Positions 49,808-60,575 of a stretch of DNA of 64,000 nt are shown in pieces. This DNA comes from Micrococcales bacterium (GTDB lineage: Bacteria > Actinomycetota > Actinomycetes > Actinomycetales > Microbacteriaceae). How positions within the stretch are numbered: the first letter of the stretch is position 1; each line of letters opens with the position of its first letter. The stretch covers positions 53,742 to 117,741 of the forward strand of contig CANGIU010000001.1 in the NCBI GenBank assembly GCA_947454255.1, written 5' to 3'. The notes beneath the pieces are model-generated. The model did no database searches. It was not told the DNA's origin and saw only the letters and a program-made list of their open reading frames with translations. The position numbers and the translations under genes are program-made.

Positions 49808-49837
49808 TTGGCTACAGAAGTGATTGCCTGATAAGAT
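49808..49837 (+). promoter_or_regulatory. candidate rpsD promoter
   Basis: TTGGCT - 18 nt - TAAGAT, followed by a ~120-nt leader before rpsD. Confidence 0.4.
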
Positions 49838-49963
49838 TTACAGGTTGCCGACCTGAACCTAACTCATGGCTGCGAGTAGTTCAAACGGTGAGTGTTTCTT
49901 ATTTAGCCAAGAGATACCAGGCACAAAATTTAGCTAATTAATTTGATTTCCCGAAAGGAAAAT

Positions 49964-50593
49964 GTGTCTAAAACCACACGTACCAGAAGCAAGACCCGTT
50001 TGTCTCGTGCATTGGGCATTGCCCTAACTCCAAAAGCAGCAAAGTATCTAGAGAAGCGTCCATACGCTCCAGGTCAGCACGGCCGCACCAAGCGTAAGGC
50101 TGATAGCGACTTCGCAGTCCGTCTTCGTGAGAAGCAGCGTCTTCGTGCGCAATATGGAATCCGTGAAGCACAGCTTCGCAAGACTTTTAACGATGCTAAG
50201 CGTCAAGAAGGTCTAACTGGTGAAAACCTTGTTGAACTTCTAGAAATGAGACTTGACTCATTGGTTCTACGCTCAGGTTTCGCTAGAACTATGGCTCAGG
50301 CTCGTCAGATGGTTGTGCACCGCCACATCTTGATTGATGGTCTACGCGTTGACCGCCCATCAGCTCGAGTGAAGGTTGGACAGATGATCCACGTTCACGA
50401 GAAGAGCGAATCAACTGAGCCTTTCCAGGTTGCAGCTGCCGGTGGACACGTTGATGTTCTTCCTCCAGTTCCTGGCTACCTTTCAGTTGAACTAGACAAG
50501 CTACAAGCAACTCTTCTTCGCCGCCCAAAGCGTGCAGAAGTCCCAATCACATGTGAAGTTCAGCTTGTGGTTGAGTATTACGCTGCTCGCTAG
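49964..50593 (+). CDS. rpsD: 30S ribosomal protein S4
   Basis: SKTTRTRSKTRLSRALGIALTPKAAKYLEKRPYAPGQHGR; GTG start after GAAAGGAAA. Confidence 0.96.
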   Translation: MSKTTRTRSKTRLSRALGIALTPKAAKYLEKRPYAPGQHGRTKRKADSDFAVRLREKQRLRAQYGIREAQLRKTFNDAKRQEGLTGENLVELLEMRLDSLVLRSGFARTMAQARQMVVHRHILIDGLRVDRPSARVKVGQMIHVHEKSESTEPFQVAAAGGHVDVLPPVPGYLSVELDKLQATLLRRPKRAEVPITCEVQLVVEYYAAR

Positions 50594-50611
50594 TAAAGAG
50601 AGATCCCAATC

Positions 50612-50962
50612 ATGAGTGGTGCAGATCAAGCAGCGATTATTTGTGCAATTGCCATTTCGGTTCTAGTTGTTGCCCTAGTGGTAGTTCTAGTGAAGGTTGC
50701 ACGAGTAGTCGATGTTGCATCTGCAACCATTCGTGAAACAGGGGACAGTCTCGTTCCTCTACTTGATGAATTAACTGAGGCAACACAGTCTGCGAACCGA
50801 CAACTCGAGAAGATTGACGTTATTACAGACAGCGTTGTTGAAACTACCACCAACATCTCATCGTTAATCTCCACTCTTACTGACACCATTGGAGGACCTC
50901 TCCTGCGTGTTGGAGAAATTGTTCGGGGAATTACAGGTCTATTAGGTAGGAAAAAGAAGTAG
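50612..50962 (+). CDS. DUF948 domain protein
   Basis: N-terminal TM followed by helical repeats; between rpsD and alaS. Confidence 0.8.
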   Translation: MSGADQAAIICAIAISVLVVALVVVLVKVARVVDVASATIRETGDSLVPLLDELTEATQSANRQLEKIDVITDSVVETTTNISSLISTLTDTIGGPLLRVGEIVRGITGLLGRKKK

Positions 50963-50964
50963 CT

Positions 50965-51204
50965 ATGCGCAAGTCAGCATTTCTTATTGCAGGTATTGCT
51001 ATTGGCGTGTTTCTGTCTAAGCAGATCGAATCTAATCCCGAGACGAAAAAGGCATTGGATAACGCAACTTCTAAGGTTAAAGAGTTCGCGAACGCCGTCT
51101 CTGTTGGCTACCGAGACCAAGAAGCAAAAGCTGCAAATGCGTCGAAGAAGACTAAGACATCAACTTCCAAGAGTTCTCCTTCAACAGCTAAATCTGCGAG
51201 GTAG
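50965..51204 (+). CDS. small membrane-associated hypothetical protein with Lys/Ser tail
   Basis: MRKSAFLIAGIAIGVFLSKQIESNPETKKALD...; conserved position before alaS. Confidence 0.75.
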   Translation: MRKSAFLIAGIAIGVFLSKQIESNPETKKALDNATSKVKEFANAVSVGYRDQEAKAANASKKTKTSTSKSSPSTAKSAR

Positions 51205-51207
51205 ATT

Positions 51208-53862
51208 TTGAAGACCGCTGAAATCCAAAGGCGCTGGCTCAAGTTCTTCGAGAGCAAAGACCATGTCATTGTGCCAAGTGCTTCACTTATAAGTGAAGAT
51301 CCATCATTGCTATTCACTGTTGCAGGAATGGTTCCTTTCATTCCCTATATGACTGGTTTGATTCCGGCTCCATACAAGCGTGCAACTAGCGTTCAGAAAT
51401 GTGTGCGCACACTGGACATTGAAGAAGTGGGTAAGACCACTCGTCACGGAACTTTCTTCCAAATGAATGGAAATTTTTCTTTTGGTGATTATTTCAAGCG
51501 TGAAGCGATTGCTTACGCTTGGGAGTTCCTAACTTCTCCTACAGCTGATGGTGGACTCGGGCTAGCTAAAGAGTTGTTGTGGGTAACAGTTTTTAGAGAC
51601 GACGAAGAGTCAATTGGCATCTGGCGTGAAGTTGCTGATATCCCACTCGAAAGAATTCAAAAGCGGGGAATGAAAGACAATTACTGGTCTACTGGCCAGC
51701 CAGGCCCTGCTGGTCCTTGCAGTGAAATCTATTATGACCGCGGTCCTGAATATGGAATCGAAGGTGGTCCTGAAGCCGACGAAGATCGCTACATCGAGAT
51801 CTGGAATCTTGTGTTCATGCAGTATGAACGCGGTCAAGGCGGGGGCAAAGAAGATTTTGAGATTCTTGGCGAACTTCCTAAAAAGAACATTGACACCGGT
51901 ATGGGCTTGGAGCGCGTCGCATTCCTAATGCAGGGAGTCGAGAACCTATATGAAATAGACCAAGTTAGACCAGTGCTTGATCTTGCAGCGGAACTCTCTG
52001 GAAAAGTCTACGGAGCTAACGAAGAGGATGACGTACGTCTCCGGGTAGTTGCCGACCACGTTCGCAGTGCGCTAATGCTTATCTCAGATGGAGTGAGCCC
52101 CGGCAATGATGGACGTGGTTATGTCCTAAGAAGATTGCTTCGAAGAACAGTTAGAGCCATGCGTCTTCTGGGAGTAAATGAACCAGTGTTCGCAAAGCTA
52201 TTTGAAACATCAAAGAACGCTATGGTCGATGCTTATCCAGATCTCAACGACCAATACACTCGAATTGATAAGACAGTACGTGCTGAAGAAGAAGCGTTCC
52301 TTAGAACACTCGTATCTGGAACCGCTGTGCTTGACATCGCTATTCAAGACGCAAAAGCAAAAGCAACTACAGAACTAGACGGCGCAACGACATTCTTACT
52401 TCACGACACCTATGGCTTTCCTATAGATCTGACTGTTGAAATCGCCGAAGAGTCTGGCTTAGCAGTTAATCGAGAAGCATTCACTGCTTTGATGCTCGAA
52501 CAAAAGACTCGAGCTAAAGCTGACGCAAAGATGAAGAAATCTGGCGCTACTGATCTCTCTGTTTATGGTGAATTTAGAACTCTTGGACTAACAAATTTCA
52601 CTGGTTATGAATCATTGAATTCCGAAGGAAAAGTTTTAGGAATCATTCAAGATGGTTCACCAGTTAAGGAAGCCAGCCAAGGAGACGTTGTTGAGGTAAT
52701 CCTGGACTCCACAAGTTTCTATGCTGAATCCGGTGGTCAAATTGCGGACGTTGGTCTAATCCTTGGAAATGGATTTGAACTAGAGGTACTTGATGTGCAG
52801 AAACCTGTTAAGGGTTTGATTTCACACAAGGTTCTAATCAAATCAGGTGGCGTTTCAGTGAACAGCGTGGCTCAGACAAAAGTTGATAGTAACTGGCGAC
52901 TGGGTGCAGCTCAGGCTCACTCTGGTACTCACGTGGTTCACGCAGCCTTACGGCAAGTGCTTGGCCCAACCGCTTTGCAATCTGGTTCGTACAACAAGCC
53001 TGGCTATTTGCGCTTGGACTTCTCTTGGAATGCCGCACTTTCATCAGAGACAAGATCTGAAATTGAAGAGATTAGCAATCTAGCGATTAGGCAGGACCTT
53101 GCTGTTAGCGCTCAACTAATGTCACTTCCAGATGCTAAAACTTGGGGAGCGGTTGCTCTGTTTGGTGAAACATATGAAGAGAGTGTCAGGGTTATCGAAA
53201 TTGGTGGACCATGGTCCCGAGAACTATGTGGTGGAACACACGTTTCTCGTAGTTCCCAAATCGGTTTGGTATCTATAACCAATGAATCTTCGGTTGGATC
53301 TGGTTCGAGAAGACTAGAAGCCCTGGTTGGTTTTGAGGCTTTGACTTCACTCAACAGAGATCGGCTGCTTTTGCAGCAGATTTCGGAGAGCTTGAAAGTT
53401 ACTCCAGCAAATGCATCGGAGCGACTCGCAATTGTCCTCCAAGAATTGAAAGATTCGCAGCGTCAGCTTAATGCACTCCAGGCTGCTTCATTAGGTTCCA
53501 AAATTCCTGAGCTAATTGCATCCGGTAAAGATCTTTCAAAAGCATTCGTGGTTGCAACGAACGTTTGGGAACTTCCAAGTGTTGATGTTTTGCGTGATCT
53601 CGGGGTCAAAATGCGCGACCAGCTTTCAGATCGATCTGCTGTGATTGCGCTCTTCGCAGTTATCGACGCTAAGCCAAGCGTTCTTGTCGTGGCTAATGAC
53701 TTAGCACAGTCAAAGGGAATCAATGCGGGGGACTTGGTAAAGGTAGCCAGCTCCGTACTAGGAGGCGGTGGAGGTGGTAAGGCTGATATCGCTCAAGGTG
53801 GAGGCGTTGCAATTACTGAGATTCCAAACGCAATCGCAGCAATTGTTGAGAGTTTGAGCTAA
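51208..53862 (+). CDS. alaS: alanyl-tRNA synthetase
   Basis: TRHGTFFQMNGNFSFGDYFK, AHSGTHVVHAALR, RELCGGTHVSRS. Confidence 0.98.
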   Translation: MKTAEIQRRWLKFFESKDHVIVPSASLISEDPSLLFTVAGMVPFIPYMTGLIPAPYKRATSVQKCVRTLDIEEVGKTTRHGTFFQMNGNFSFGDYFKREAIAYAWEFLTSPTADGGLGLAKELLWVTVFRDDEESIGIWREVADIPLERIQKRGMKDNYWSTGQPGPAGPCSEIYYDRGPEYGIEGGPEADEDRYIEIWNLVFMQYERGQGGGKEDFEILGELPKKNIDTGMGLERVAFLMQGVENLYEIDQVRPVLDLAAELSGKVYGANEEDDVRLRVVADHVRSALMLISDGVSPGNDGRGYVLRRLLRRTVRAMRLLGVNEPVFAKLFETSKNAMVDAYPDLNDQYTRIDKTVRAEEEAFLRTLVSGTAVLDIAIQDAKAKATTELDGATTFLLHDTYGFPIDLTVEIAEESGLAVNREAFTALMLEQKTRAKADAKMKKSGATDLSVYGEFRTLGLTNFTGYESLNSEGKVLGIIQDGSPVKEASQGDVVEVILDSTSFYAESGGQIADVGLILGNGFELEVLDVQKPVKGLISHKVLIKSGGVSVNSVAQTKVDSNWRLGAAQAHSGTHVVHAALRQVLGPTALQSGSYNKPGYLRLDFSWNAALSSETRSEIEEISNLAIRQDLAVSAQLMSLPDAKTWGAVALFGETYEESVRVIEIGGPWSRELCGGTHVSRSSQIGLVSITNESSVGSGSRRLEALVGFEALTSLNRDRLLLQQISESLKVTPANASERLAIVLQELKDSQRQLNALQAASLGSKIPELIASGKDLSKAFVVATNVWELPSVDVLRDLGVKMRDQLSDRSAVIALFAVIDAKPSVLVVANDLAQSKGINAGDLVKVASSVLGGGGGGKADIAQGGGVAITEIPNAIAAIVESLS

Positions 53863-53865
53863 TTA

Positions 53866-54342
53866 GTGCGATCTGGTCGAAGACTGGCAATAGATGTTGG
53901 CAAGGCAAGAGTTGGGCTAGCAATCTCTGATCAACACGCTATCCTTGCATCTCCTTTAGCCACCATTGACCGAAACCAACTTGGTACAGATTTTGGGGAT
54001 CTATTCGAAGCCATCTCTGACCCAACAAACTTGTTGGAGATTTACGTCGGTTTGCCACTAAACATGAAGGGAAACAGCACCCAATCAACTGAGGATGCGG
54101 TTGAATTCGCAAAGATTTTGGGGGATCTTGTTTCTGTTCCGGTATTACTCGTTGACGAGAGGCTAACAACCGCAATTTCAAATAGGCAGCTACAAAACGT
54201 TAGCAAATCTCAAAAGGACGCTAGAAGCACAATAGATCAGATGGCCGCAGTCGCAATACTCGAATACGCTTTTCTAGTAGAGAGAAATTCAGGTGCTCGA
54301 CCTGGACTTAGCTTAGAAGAGTGGAGTGCAGCCAATGACTGA
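53866..54342 (+). CDS. ruvX: Holliday junction resolvase-like RuvX/YqgF
   Basis: LAIDVGKARVGLAISD; VDERLTT. Confidence 0.95.
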   Translation: MRSGRRLAIDVGKARVGLAISDQHAILASPLATIDRNQLGTDFGDLFEAISDPTNLLEIYVGLPLNMKGNSTQSTEDAVEFAKILGDLVSVPVLLVDERLTTAISNRQLQNVSKSQKDARSTIDQMAAVAILEYAFLVERNSGARPGLSLEEWSAAND

Positions 54343-55411
54343 TAACTCCAACCATTCGGACAGGAATCCTAATCGTAGAAAACTGACTCTGCGCTGGCTA
54401 GCAATTGGCCTAAGCCTGATGATGCTTCTTGGAATTGGATATTTGAACCGTGGATCTATCAGAGGGGTAATTGATCAATACTCAGGGCAAGAGTTTTCTG
54501 GGAATGGGACCGGGTCAATCTCTTTCACAATCACTAAAGGTGATTCGGGTTCAATTGTCGCCAAGCACTTAACTGAGCAGGGAATCACCAAGAATTATGG
54601 CTCAACCTTTAGACACATACTTTCTACGAACCCTACTTTCTTCCCTGGTACATACACTCTGCCGAAAAGTATTAGTAGTGACAGAGCTATTGCATTGCTT
54701 ACCGACCCTAGCAATCAAGTAACTAACAAGGTCACTATTCCTGAGGGTCTTCGACTCGTTGACATCTATAAGAGGCTCTCTACATCGACTGGGATCCCAA
54801 TTTCAAAATTTGAATCTGCAGCCAAGGATCTGTCTAAGTTTGGAATTCCAAAGAGGGCACCTTCATTGGAGGGTTACCTTTTTCCAGCAACATATAGCTT
54901 TGACCCATCACTAAACGCTGGAGAAATTTTGACTGTTATGGTCAATAGAATGAAGGACGAACTTAGGTCCTTCGGTTTGGCGAAGAAGGAATGGCAGGAC
55001 ACTCTTACTCTTGCCTCAATTGTTCAGCGCGAAGCGCGATTGCATGATGACTTCTATAAGGTTTCTCGCGTCTTTAAGAATCGCTTGGCAATTAACATGC
55101 CACTGCAATCTTGTGCGACTGCATCTTATGGCGTCGGTTCGTTTTCGATTATCGTCACCAACAAAATTCTGAATGATGACAATCCATACAACACATATAA
55201 GTACGCGGGATTGCCTTTAGGACCCATCGCTGCACCAGGATCGCTTGCTATAGACGCTGTGCTTCATCCCGCTGAAGGAACTTGGTTGTATTTTGTGACT
55301 TGGAATTTGGCAACAGGCGAGACCATCTTTAGCAACACCTATGCTGAACACCAGGCTGGCATCGCTAGATGGGATAAATGGATGGCTGAAAATCCGGGTT
55401 GGGATGGCTAG
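54335..55411 (+). CDS. mltG: endolytic transglycosylase MltG
   Basis: EGYLFPATYSF, LASIVQREAR, NTYKYAGLPLGPIAAPG. Confidence 0.95.
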   Translation: MTDNSNHSDRNPNRRKLTLRWLAIGLSLMMLLGIGYLNRGSIRGVIDQYSGQEFSGNGTGSISFTITKGDSGSIVAKHLTEQGITKNYGSTFRHILSTNPTFFPGTYTLPKSISSDRAIALLTDPSNQVTNKVTIPEGLRLVDIYKRLSTSTGIPISKFESAAKDLSKFGIPKRAPSLEGYLFPATYSFDPSLNAGEILTVMVNRMKDELRSFGLAKKEWQDTLTLASIVQREARLHDDFYKVSRVFKNRLAINMPLQSCATASYGVGSFSIIVTNKILNDDNPYNTYKYAGLPLGPIAAPGSLAIDAVLHPAEGTWLYFVTWNLATGETIFSNTYAEHQAGIARWDKWMAENPGWDG

Positions 55412-56204
55412 CAAAGCTTTCGCGGTCCTAGGCGATCCAATTTCCCACAGTTTGAGCCCAAGAATTCATCTTGCTGCCTATAACCATCTCGGCTTGAATT
55501 ACAGCTACGAAGCAATTCAGGTGCCTGCCGGTGGCCTTAGACATTTCATTGAAAATGCTGATGAATCCTTTAGCGGATTCTCAATAACCATGCCCCTAAA
55601 ATTCGAAGCTGCAGCTATAGCGACCTCATCTTTCCTATTCGGTACAAATGTCGCTAACACATTGGTGCGATCAGAATCTGATTGGGCCGGATACAACACC
55701 GATATTGCCGGCATTGCTTTTGCTCTTCGCAGATGTTTCGAAACTAGACCAGCCAGGGTAGCCATTCTTGGAGCAGGAGCAACAGCAAGGTCGGCTCTTG
55801 TCGCCATTTGCAACGGAGGGTACAAGGAGGCGACGATCTATGCTCGTGACTTAGCTAAAACCGAGGAAATCGTTAATTTCGCTAGGGAACTAGGCATGAC
55901 GCTGACTCTTAGGGAGTTGAGCGAATTTGGCTTGCAACAAGATCTGACAATCAACACACTGCCCAGTGGCGTTGCAGAGAATTTCCGTGTGAATGGGAAG
56001 CAATCGGGTTGGATGTTCGCAGCCAACTACGCGAATCAAGACAAAAGCTTCTCGGATTCTTTTGCAGCTGACAAAAGAATTGATGGTCTGGAGATGCTAC
56101 TAGGCCAGGCACTTGAGCAAATCAAACTCTTTACTGCGGGAGATATCGACTTCTCGCAAGTGGATTCAAAGGACCTTGTTGAGGTAATGCGCTCAGGTCT
56201 TTAG
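55404..56204 (+). CDS. aroE: shikimate dehydrogenase
   Basis: [29 protein letters not shown]. Confidence 0.95.
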   Translation: MASKAFAVLGDPISHSLSPRIHLAAYNHLGLNYSYEAIQVPAGGLRHFIENADESFSGFSITMPLKFEAAAIATSSFLFGTNVANTLVRSESDWAGYNTDIAGIAFALRRCFETRPARVAILGAGATARSALVAICNGGYKEATIYARDLAKTEEIVNFARELGMTLTLRELSEFGLQQDLTINTLPSGVAENFRVNGKQSGWMFAANYANQDKSFSDSFAADKRIDGLEMLLGQALEQIKLFTAGDIDFSQVDSKDLVEVMRSGL

Positions 56205-56236
56205 TTTTGGTTCCGCAATTATGCGAGAATAGAGCT

Positions 56237-57436
56237 ATGTTACGTTGGCTTACCGCAGGTGAATCTCATGGTCCGCAGTTAACTGCTGTCCTGGAGGGGC
56301 TTCCAGCGGGGGTTCCACTGACAACAATCAACATTCAAGAAGCGCTAGCGAGAAGACGTCTTGGCTATGGACGTGGCGCTCGAATGAAACTTGAGCAGGA
56401 CCAAGCAACAATCACTGGTGGTGTTCGCCATGGTTTGACCATGGGTGGCCCAATTGCCATCAACATCGCAAACACTGAATGGCCTAAATGGGAGCAGATC
56501 ATGTCTGCTGATCCAGTTGATGAATCGTTACTGTCAGGTGCTAGAGCAGAAGCACTAACTAGACCAAGACCTGGGCATGCGGATTTCACCGGAATGCAAA
56601 AATACGGGTTTATGGATAGTAGACCTGTCTTAGAACGAGCTTCAGCACGCGAGACGGCAGCGAGGGTAGCTCTCGGAGAGGTCGCTTCTGCTTTCCTTAG
56701 AACGCTTGGAATTCGACTGGTGACTCACACTGTGGCTATCGGAACTGTAATTGCGGATGGGACGATGGCTTTACCTAAGCCAGATGATGTTGAGCGCATT
56801 GACAGTGATCCAATCAGAGCTTTCAACACTGAACTCAGTGAAGCCATGATCGCTGAAGTTGATTCCGCCCATAAGGATGGTGACACCCTAGGTGGAGTAA
56901 TTGAAGTGCTCATTTATGGAATGCCACCTGGTGTGGGATCCTTTGTGCACTGGGACAGAAGACTAGATAGTCAATTGGCTGGAGCACTTATGGGTATTCA
57001 GGCAATTAAAGGTGTTGAAGTTGGCGATGGTTTTGAAACAGCCAGACGCCGCGGTAGCGAAGCTCATGACGAGATAGCAGTTGGTGAGAGCGGGTTAGTC
57101 GAGCGACTTACTGATAGAGCCGGAGGCATCGAAGGCGGAATGAGTAACGGCGAAATCATTCGTGTTCGTGCTGCGATGAAACCGATATCAACGGTTCCAA
57201 GAGCTCTTAGAACTATTGATGTTGCAACTGGAGATGAAGCTAAGGCTCACCACCAGAGGTCCGACGTTTGTGCTGTTCCTGCCGCGGGAGTTGTGGCTGA
57301 GGCAATGGTTGCTCTAACGATCGCAAACGCAGTTCTTGAGAAATTTGGTGGGGATTCAGTCGCGGAAACTGCGCGCAATCTGGAGTCCTATCTAGCTCAC
57401 ATTCCTGAAACTCTGCGTTCCAATATCGCACGCTAG
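56237..57436 (+). CDS. aroC: chorismate synthase
   Basis: [31 protein letters not shown]. Confidence 0.98.
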   Translation: MLRWLTAGESHGPQLTAVLEGLPAGVPLTTINIQEALARRRLGYGRGARMKLEQDQATITGGVRHGLTMGGPIAINIANTEWPKWEQIMSADPVDESLLSGARAEALTRPRPGHADFTGMQKYGFMDSRPVLERASARETAARVALGEVASAFLRTLGIRLVTHTVAIGTVIADGTMALPKPDDVERIDSDPIRAFNTELSEAMIAEVDSAHKDGDTLGGVIEVLIYGMPPGVGSFVHWDRRLDSQLAGALMGIQAIKGVEVGDGFETARRRGSEAHDEIAVGESGLVERLTDRAGGIEGGMSNGEIIRVRAAMKPISTVPRALRTIDVATGDEAKAHHQRSDVCAVPAAGVVAEAMVALTIANAVLEKFGGDSVAETARNLESYLAHIPETLRSNIAR

Positions 57437-57440
57437 AACC

Positions 57441-57938
57441 ATGTTAGAGAAACCGGTTGTCCTAATTGGCCCCATGGGTGTTGGCAAAACAACTATCGGA
57501 AAAAAACTTGCCCGGAAGCTGGGCGTTTCTTTTGTTGATACAGATCAACTCGTAACTAAACAGTACGGACCGATCCCCAAAATTTTTGAGACTGCTGGTG
57601 AAGCGTTGTTTCGTCGATATGAGGAACACGCAGTTGCAGAAGCACTAAAGGAAGTTCAGGTAATTGCAACAGGCGGGGGAGCTGTTCTCAGTGGTGTTAA
57701 TCAAAGAAGCATTGAAAAAGCTATCGTAATCTACCTGTCGACAAATGGGCTGCACATGAAATCTCGCTTGTCTAAGGGAAATAGGCCGCTTTTAGAAAAC
57801 GGCATCTCGGATTGGAAGAGAATTTACGACGAGCGTAAACCGTTATACGAAGCACTGTGTGACTTCGAAGTGGATTGTTCCGCGGCGAGTTTGTCTATAA
57901 CTATTGATACTATTTGCACGAAACTTGAGACATTATGA
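57441..57938 (+). CDS. aroK: shikimate kinase
   Basis: LIGPMGVGKTTIGKKLA; FVDTDQLV. Confidence 0.96.
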   Translation: MLEKPVVLIGPMGVGKTTIGKKLARKLGVSFVDTDQLVTKQYGPIPKIFETAGEALFRRYEEHAVAEALKEVQVIATGGGAVLSGVNQRSIEKAIVIYLSTNGLHMKSRLSKGNRPLLENGISDWKRIYDERKPLYEALCDFEVDCSAASLSITIDTICTKLETL

Positions 57939-59011
57939 GTTTTCTAACCATCAAGGCGCAAGGTCAACCTGGCTATGAAATTCTTTTAGGTAGAGGACTA
58001 CTAGATGAATTATCTGAGGCACTTGGATCAGGCGTTCGAAAAGCGTTAATTGTCTATCCAGAAGCATTAGAAAATAGCGCAACTCTAATCGCTGAAAGAC
58101 TTCGATCAAGCTCAAGAGAGATTTGGCTGTTTCCTGTCGCAGACGGAGAAGCTGCAAAAACGGACCAGTGGTTAGCGGCCGCCTGGTCATATTTAGGTCA
58201 AGCTGAGTTCTCTAGATCTGATGCTGTGATTGGGATAGGCGGAGGGGCAACTACTGACTTAGCTGGCTTTATTGCAGCAACATGGTTACGTGGAATCGCT
58301 GTTATTCAAGTTCCCACAACATTACTTGGAATGGTTGACGCGGCAATTGGCGGTAAGACCGGCATCAACACACTAGAGGGTAAGAATTTAGTAGGAGCCT
58401 TCCACGAGCCAAAAGCAGTTTTAGCAGATCTGGACACCTTGGAGAGTTTGCCGAAGATAGAGCTGATTTCCGGCTTCGGTGAAATTGTAAAGTATGGGTT
58501 TATCGCCGATGAAAAGATCCTTCAACTGATTGAAGAAGACGTCGATGATGCTAGGGACACAAAATCCGAGCGATTCGCGGAACTCGTTAAGAGGTCAATC
58601 GCTATTAAGGCCGAAGTTGTTGCAGCAGATTTCAAAGAGAGCTCAAAGCGGGAAGTACTGAACTATGGCCATACCCTTGGCCACTCAATCGAATTAGCTG
58701 AACACTACAAATGGCGTCATGGACATGCAGTTTCTGTCGGACTTGTTTTCGCTGCTGAATTAGGTCGACTATCTGGAAGACTAGACGACGCTACAGCAGA
58801 CAGACATAGAAGTATTTTGGAGCTCTTACAGTTACCAACCTCTTACCCGGGAGATCGTTGGGAGAAACTCTTCACTGGTATGCAAGTAGATAAGAAGAGC
58901 AGAGGTGGAATTCTTAGGTTCGTTGTTCTTGATGGCCTCAATAAACCAGGAATACTAGAAGCCCCAACAAAAGACCTTCTTTTCGCTGCCTATGCTGAAA
59001 TCTCTTCATAG
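57935..59011 (+). CDS. aroB: 3-dehydroquinate synthase
   Basis: VIGIGGGATTDLAGFIAATWLRGI; VPTTLLGMVDAAIGGKTGIN. Confidence 0.98.
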   Translation: MSFLTIKAQGQPGYEILLGRGLLDELSEALGSGVRKALIVYPEALENSATLIAERLRSSSREIWLFPVADGEAAKTDQWLAAAWSYLGQAEFSRSDAVIGIGGGATTDLAGFIAATWLRGIAVIQVPTTLLGMVDAAIGGKTGINTLEGKNLVGAFHEPKAVLADLDTLESLPKIELISGFGEIVKYGFIADEKILQLIEEDVDDARDTKSERFAELVKRSIAIKAEVVAADFKESSKREVLNYGHTLGHSIELAEHYKWRHGHAVSVGLVFAAELGRLSGRLDDATADRHRSILELLQLPTSYPGDRWEKLFTGMQVDKKSRGGILRFVVLDGLNKPGILEAPTKDLLFAAYAEISS

Positions 59012-59027
59012 CAAGTAGATTTGAACA

Positions 59028-59462
59028 ATGAAGAATATCCTTGTGCTCAATGGACCGAATCTTAACAGATTAGGCTCTCGAGAGCCTGATGTCTATGGCA
59101 GCGCTACATATGAAGACTTGGTGGCAGGTCTAATTTCTTTGGCAAGTGAGCTTGGTGTCGCTGTTGAGGTAAAGCAGACCAACGATGAAGCAGAACTTAT
59201 CGAATGGCTACACAACGCGGCTGACAACAAACTGGATGTGATCCTGAACCCTGCAGCATTTACTCACTATTCATATGCACTGAGGGATGCCTGCGCAATA
59301 GTTACCTCAGCGGGTATGAAACTCATTGAGGTTCACATTTCAAATCCTCATTCAAGAGAAGAATTTAGACACAAATCAGTGATATCTGCCGTGGCAACTG
59401 GAGTTATTGCTGGCTTTGGTCAAGATTCCTATGCCTTAGCACTGCGCCAACTCGCACACTGA
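59028..59462 (+). CDS. aroQ: type II 3-dehydroquinate dehydratase
   Basis: [37 protein letters not shown]. Confidence 0.97.
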   Translation: MKNILVLNGPNLNRLGSREPDVYGSATYEDLVAGLISLASELGVAVEVKQTNDEAELIEWLHNAADNKLDVILNPAAFTHYSYALRDACAIVTSAGMKLIEVHISNPHSREEFRHKSVISAVATGVIAGFGQDSYALALRQLAH

Positions 59463-59513
59463 TAAACTGTCTACGGCCGTTTGGCCACCAAATAATCCCA
59501 GCGAGGCTGAAAA

Positions 59514-60077
59514 ATGGCAACTAGTAACGACCTTAAGAACGGCATGGTTCTTAGCATGGACAACCAACTTTGGGCTGTGATTGAGTTCCAGCACGTAAAG
59601 CCAGGTAAAGGGCCAGCGTTCGTGCGCACCAAGCTCAAGAACGTTATCTCAGGTAAAGTCATCGACCGCACCCTAAATGCCGGTGTGAAGATTGACATAG
59701 CAACCGTTGATAAGCGTGAAATGCAGTATCTATACAGCGATGGTGATGGTTTCGTGTTCATGGATACGACTGATTACAACCAGATCACACTTTCCAACGC
59801 TTTAGTTGGAGATGCCGCAAACTATTTACTCGAGAACCAACAGGCTGTTGTTGCTATTCACGAAGGCAACCCAATCTACGTTGAACTCCCTGCGTCGGTT
59901 GTCTTGGAGATTACTTTCACAGAGCCTGGTCTTCAGGGAGATCGCTCAAGTGGAGGAACAAAGCCTGCAACTGTCGAAACCGGACTTCAAATTCAAGTTC
60001 CTCTCTTTGTTGAGCAGGGAACAAAAGTCAAAGTTGACACCAGAACTGGTGACTACCTTGGCCGAGTAACTGACTAA
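59514..60077 (+). CDS. efp: elongation factor P
   Basis: [22 protein letters not shown]. Confidence 0.98.
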   Translation: MATSNDLKNGMVLSMDNQLWAVIEFQHVKPGKGPAFVRTKLKNVISGKVIDRTLNAGVKIDIATVDKREMQYLYSDGDGFVFMDTTDYNQITLSNALVGDAANYLLENQQAVVAIHEGNPIYVELPASVVLEITFTEPGLQGDRSSGGTKPATVETGLQIQVPLFVEQGTKVKVDTRTGDYLGRVTD

Positions 60078-60079
60078 CC

Positions 60080-60496
60080 TTGAGCGCAAGATCTAAGGCA
60101 AGAAAGCGCGCTGTTGACGCGCTTTACGCTGCCGAACTCCGTGACGGAATGGCAACAGAGCTGCTTGCTGAAACCAAAACACAGGTTGAAGATAGGCAAA
60201 ACCAGGAAGAGATTTTTGATTTCGCACTTGAACTGGTCACTGGAGTGCTAGCTAATCAAATCGAAATTGATGAAACCATAAGCTCGATGGCTCAGAACTG
60301 GTCCATAGACCGCATGCCAGCTGTTGATCGTGCCATTTTGCGACTTGCTATCTATGAAATCTCCTTCGCGAACTTAGAACCCGCCGTGGCTATAAGCGAG
60401 GCTGTAGCCCTAGCGAATGAACTGAGCACTGACGATTCTGGAACGTTTGTAAATGGAATCCTTGCTGCAGTGGCTGCAACTCGCAAGCCAATCTAG
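60080..60496 (+). CDS. nusB: transcription antitermination factor NusB
   Basis: [36 protein letters not shown] start. Confidence 0.95.
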   Translation: MSARSKARKRAVDALYAAELRDGMATELLAETKTQVEDRQNQEEIFDFALELVTGVLANQIEIDETISSMAQNWSIDRMPAVDRAILRLAIYEISFANLEPAVAISEAVALANELSTDDSGTFVNGILAAVAATRKPI

Positions 60497-60523
60497 TCAA
60501 AGAGCAACCCTTTACGCTAGACT
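60494..60523 (+). promoter_or_regulatory. candidate pyr operon promoter
   Basis: TAGTCA - 18 nt - TAGACT directly before the PyrR-type hairpin. Confidence 0.4.
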
Positions 60524-60535
60524 CTTAGAAATTCA

Positions 60536-60570
60536 TCCTTTAAAGGCGTCCTGTGAGGCGCAGAAGGAGG
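60536..60570 (+). promoter_or_regulatory. candidate PyrR-binding RNA hairpin overlapping the pyrR Shine-Dalgarno
   Basis: Loop TCCTGTGAGG (60549-60558) fits the UCCNGNGAGG PyrR consensus; closing GCG/CGC and TCCTT/AAGGA pair across it; AAGGA is part of the SD AAGGAGG. Confidence 0.7.
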
Positions 60571-60575
60571 TGGGC

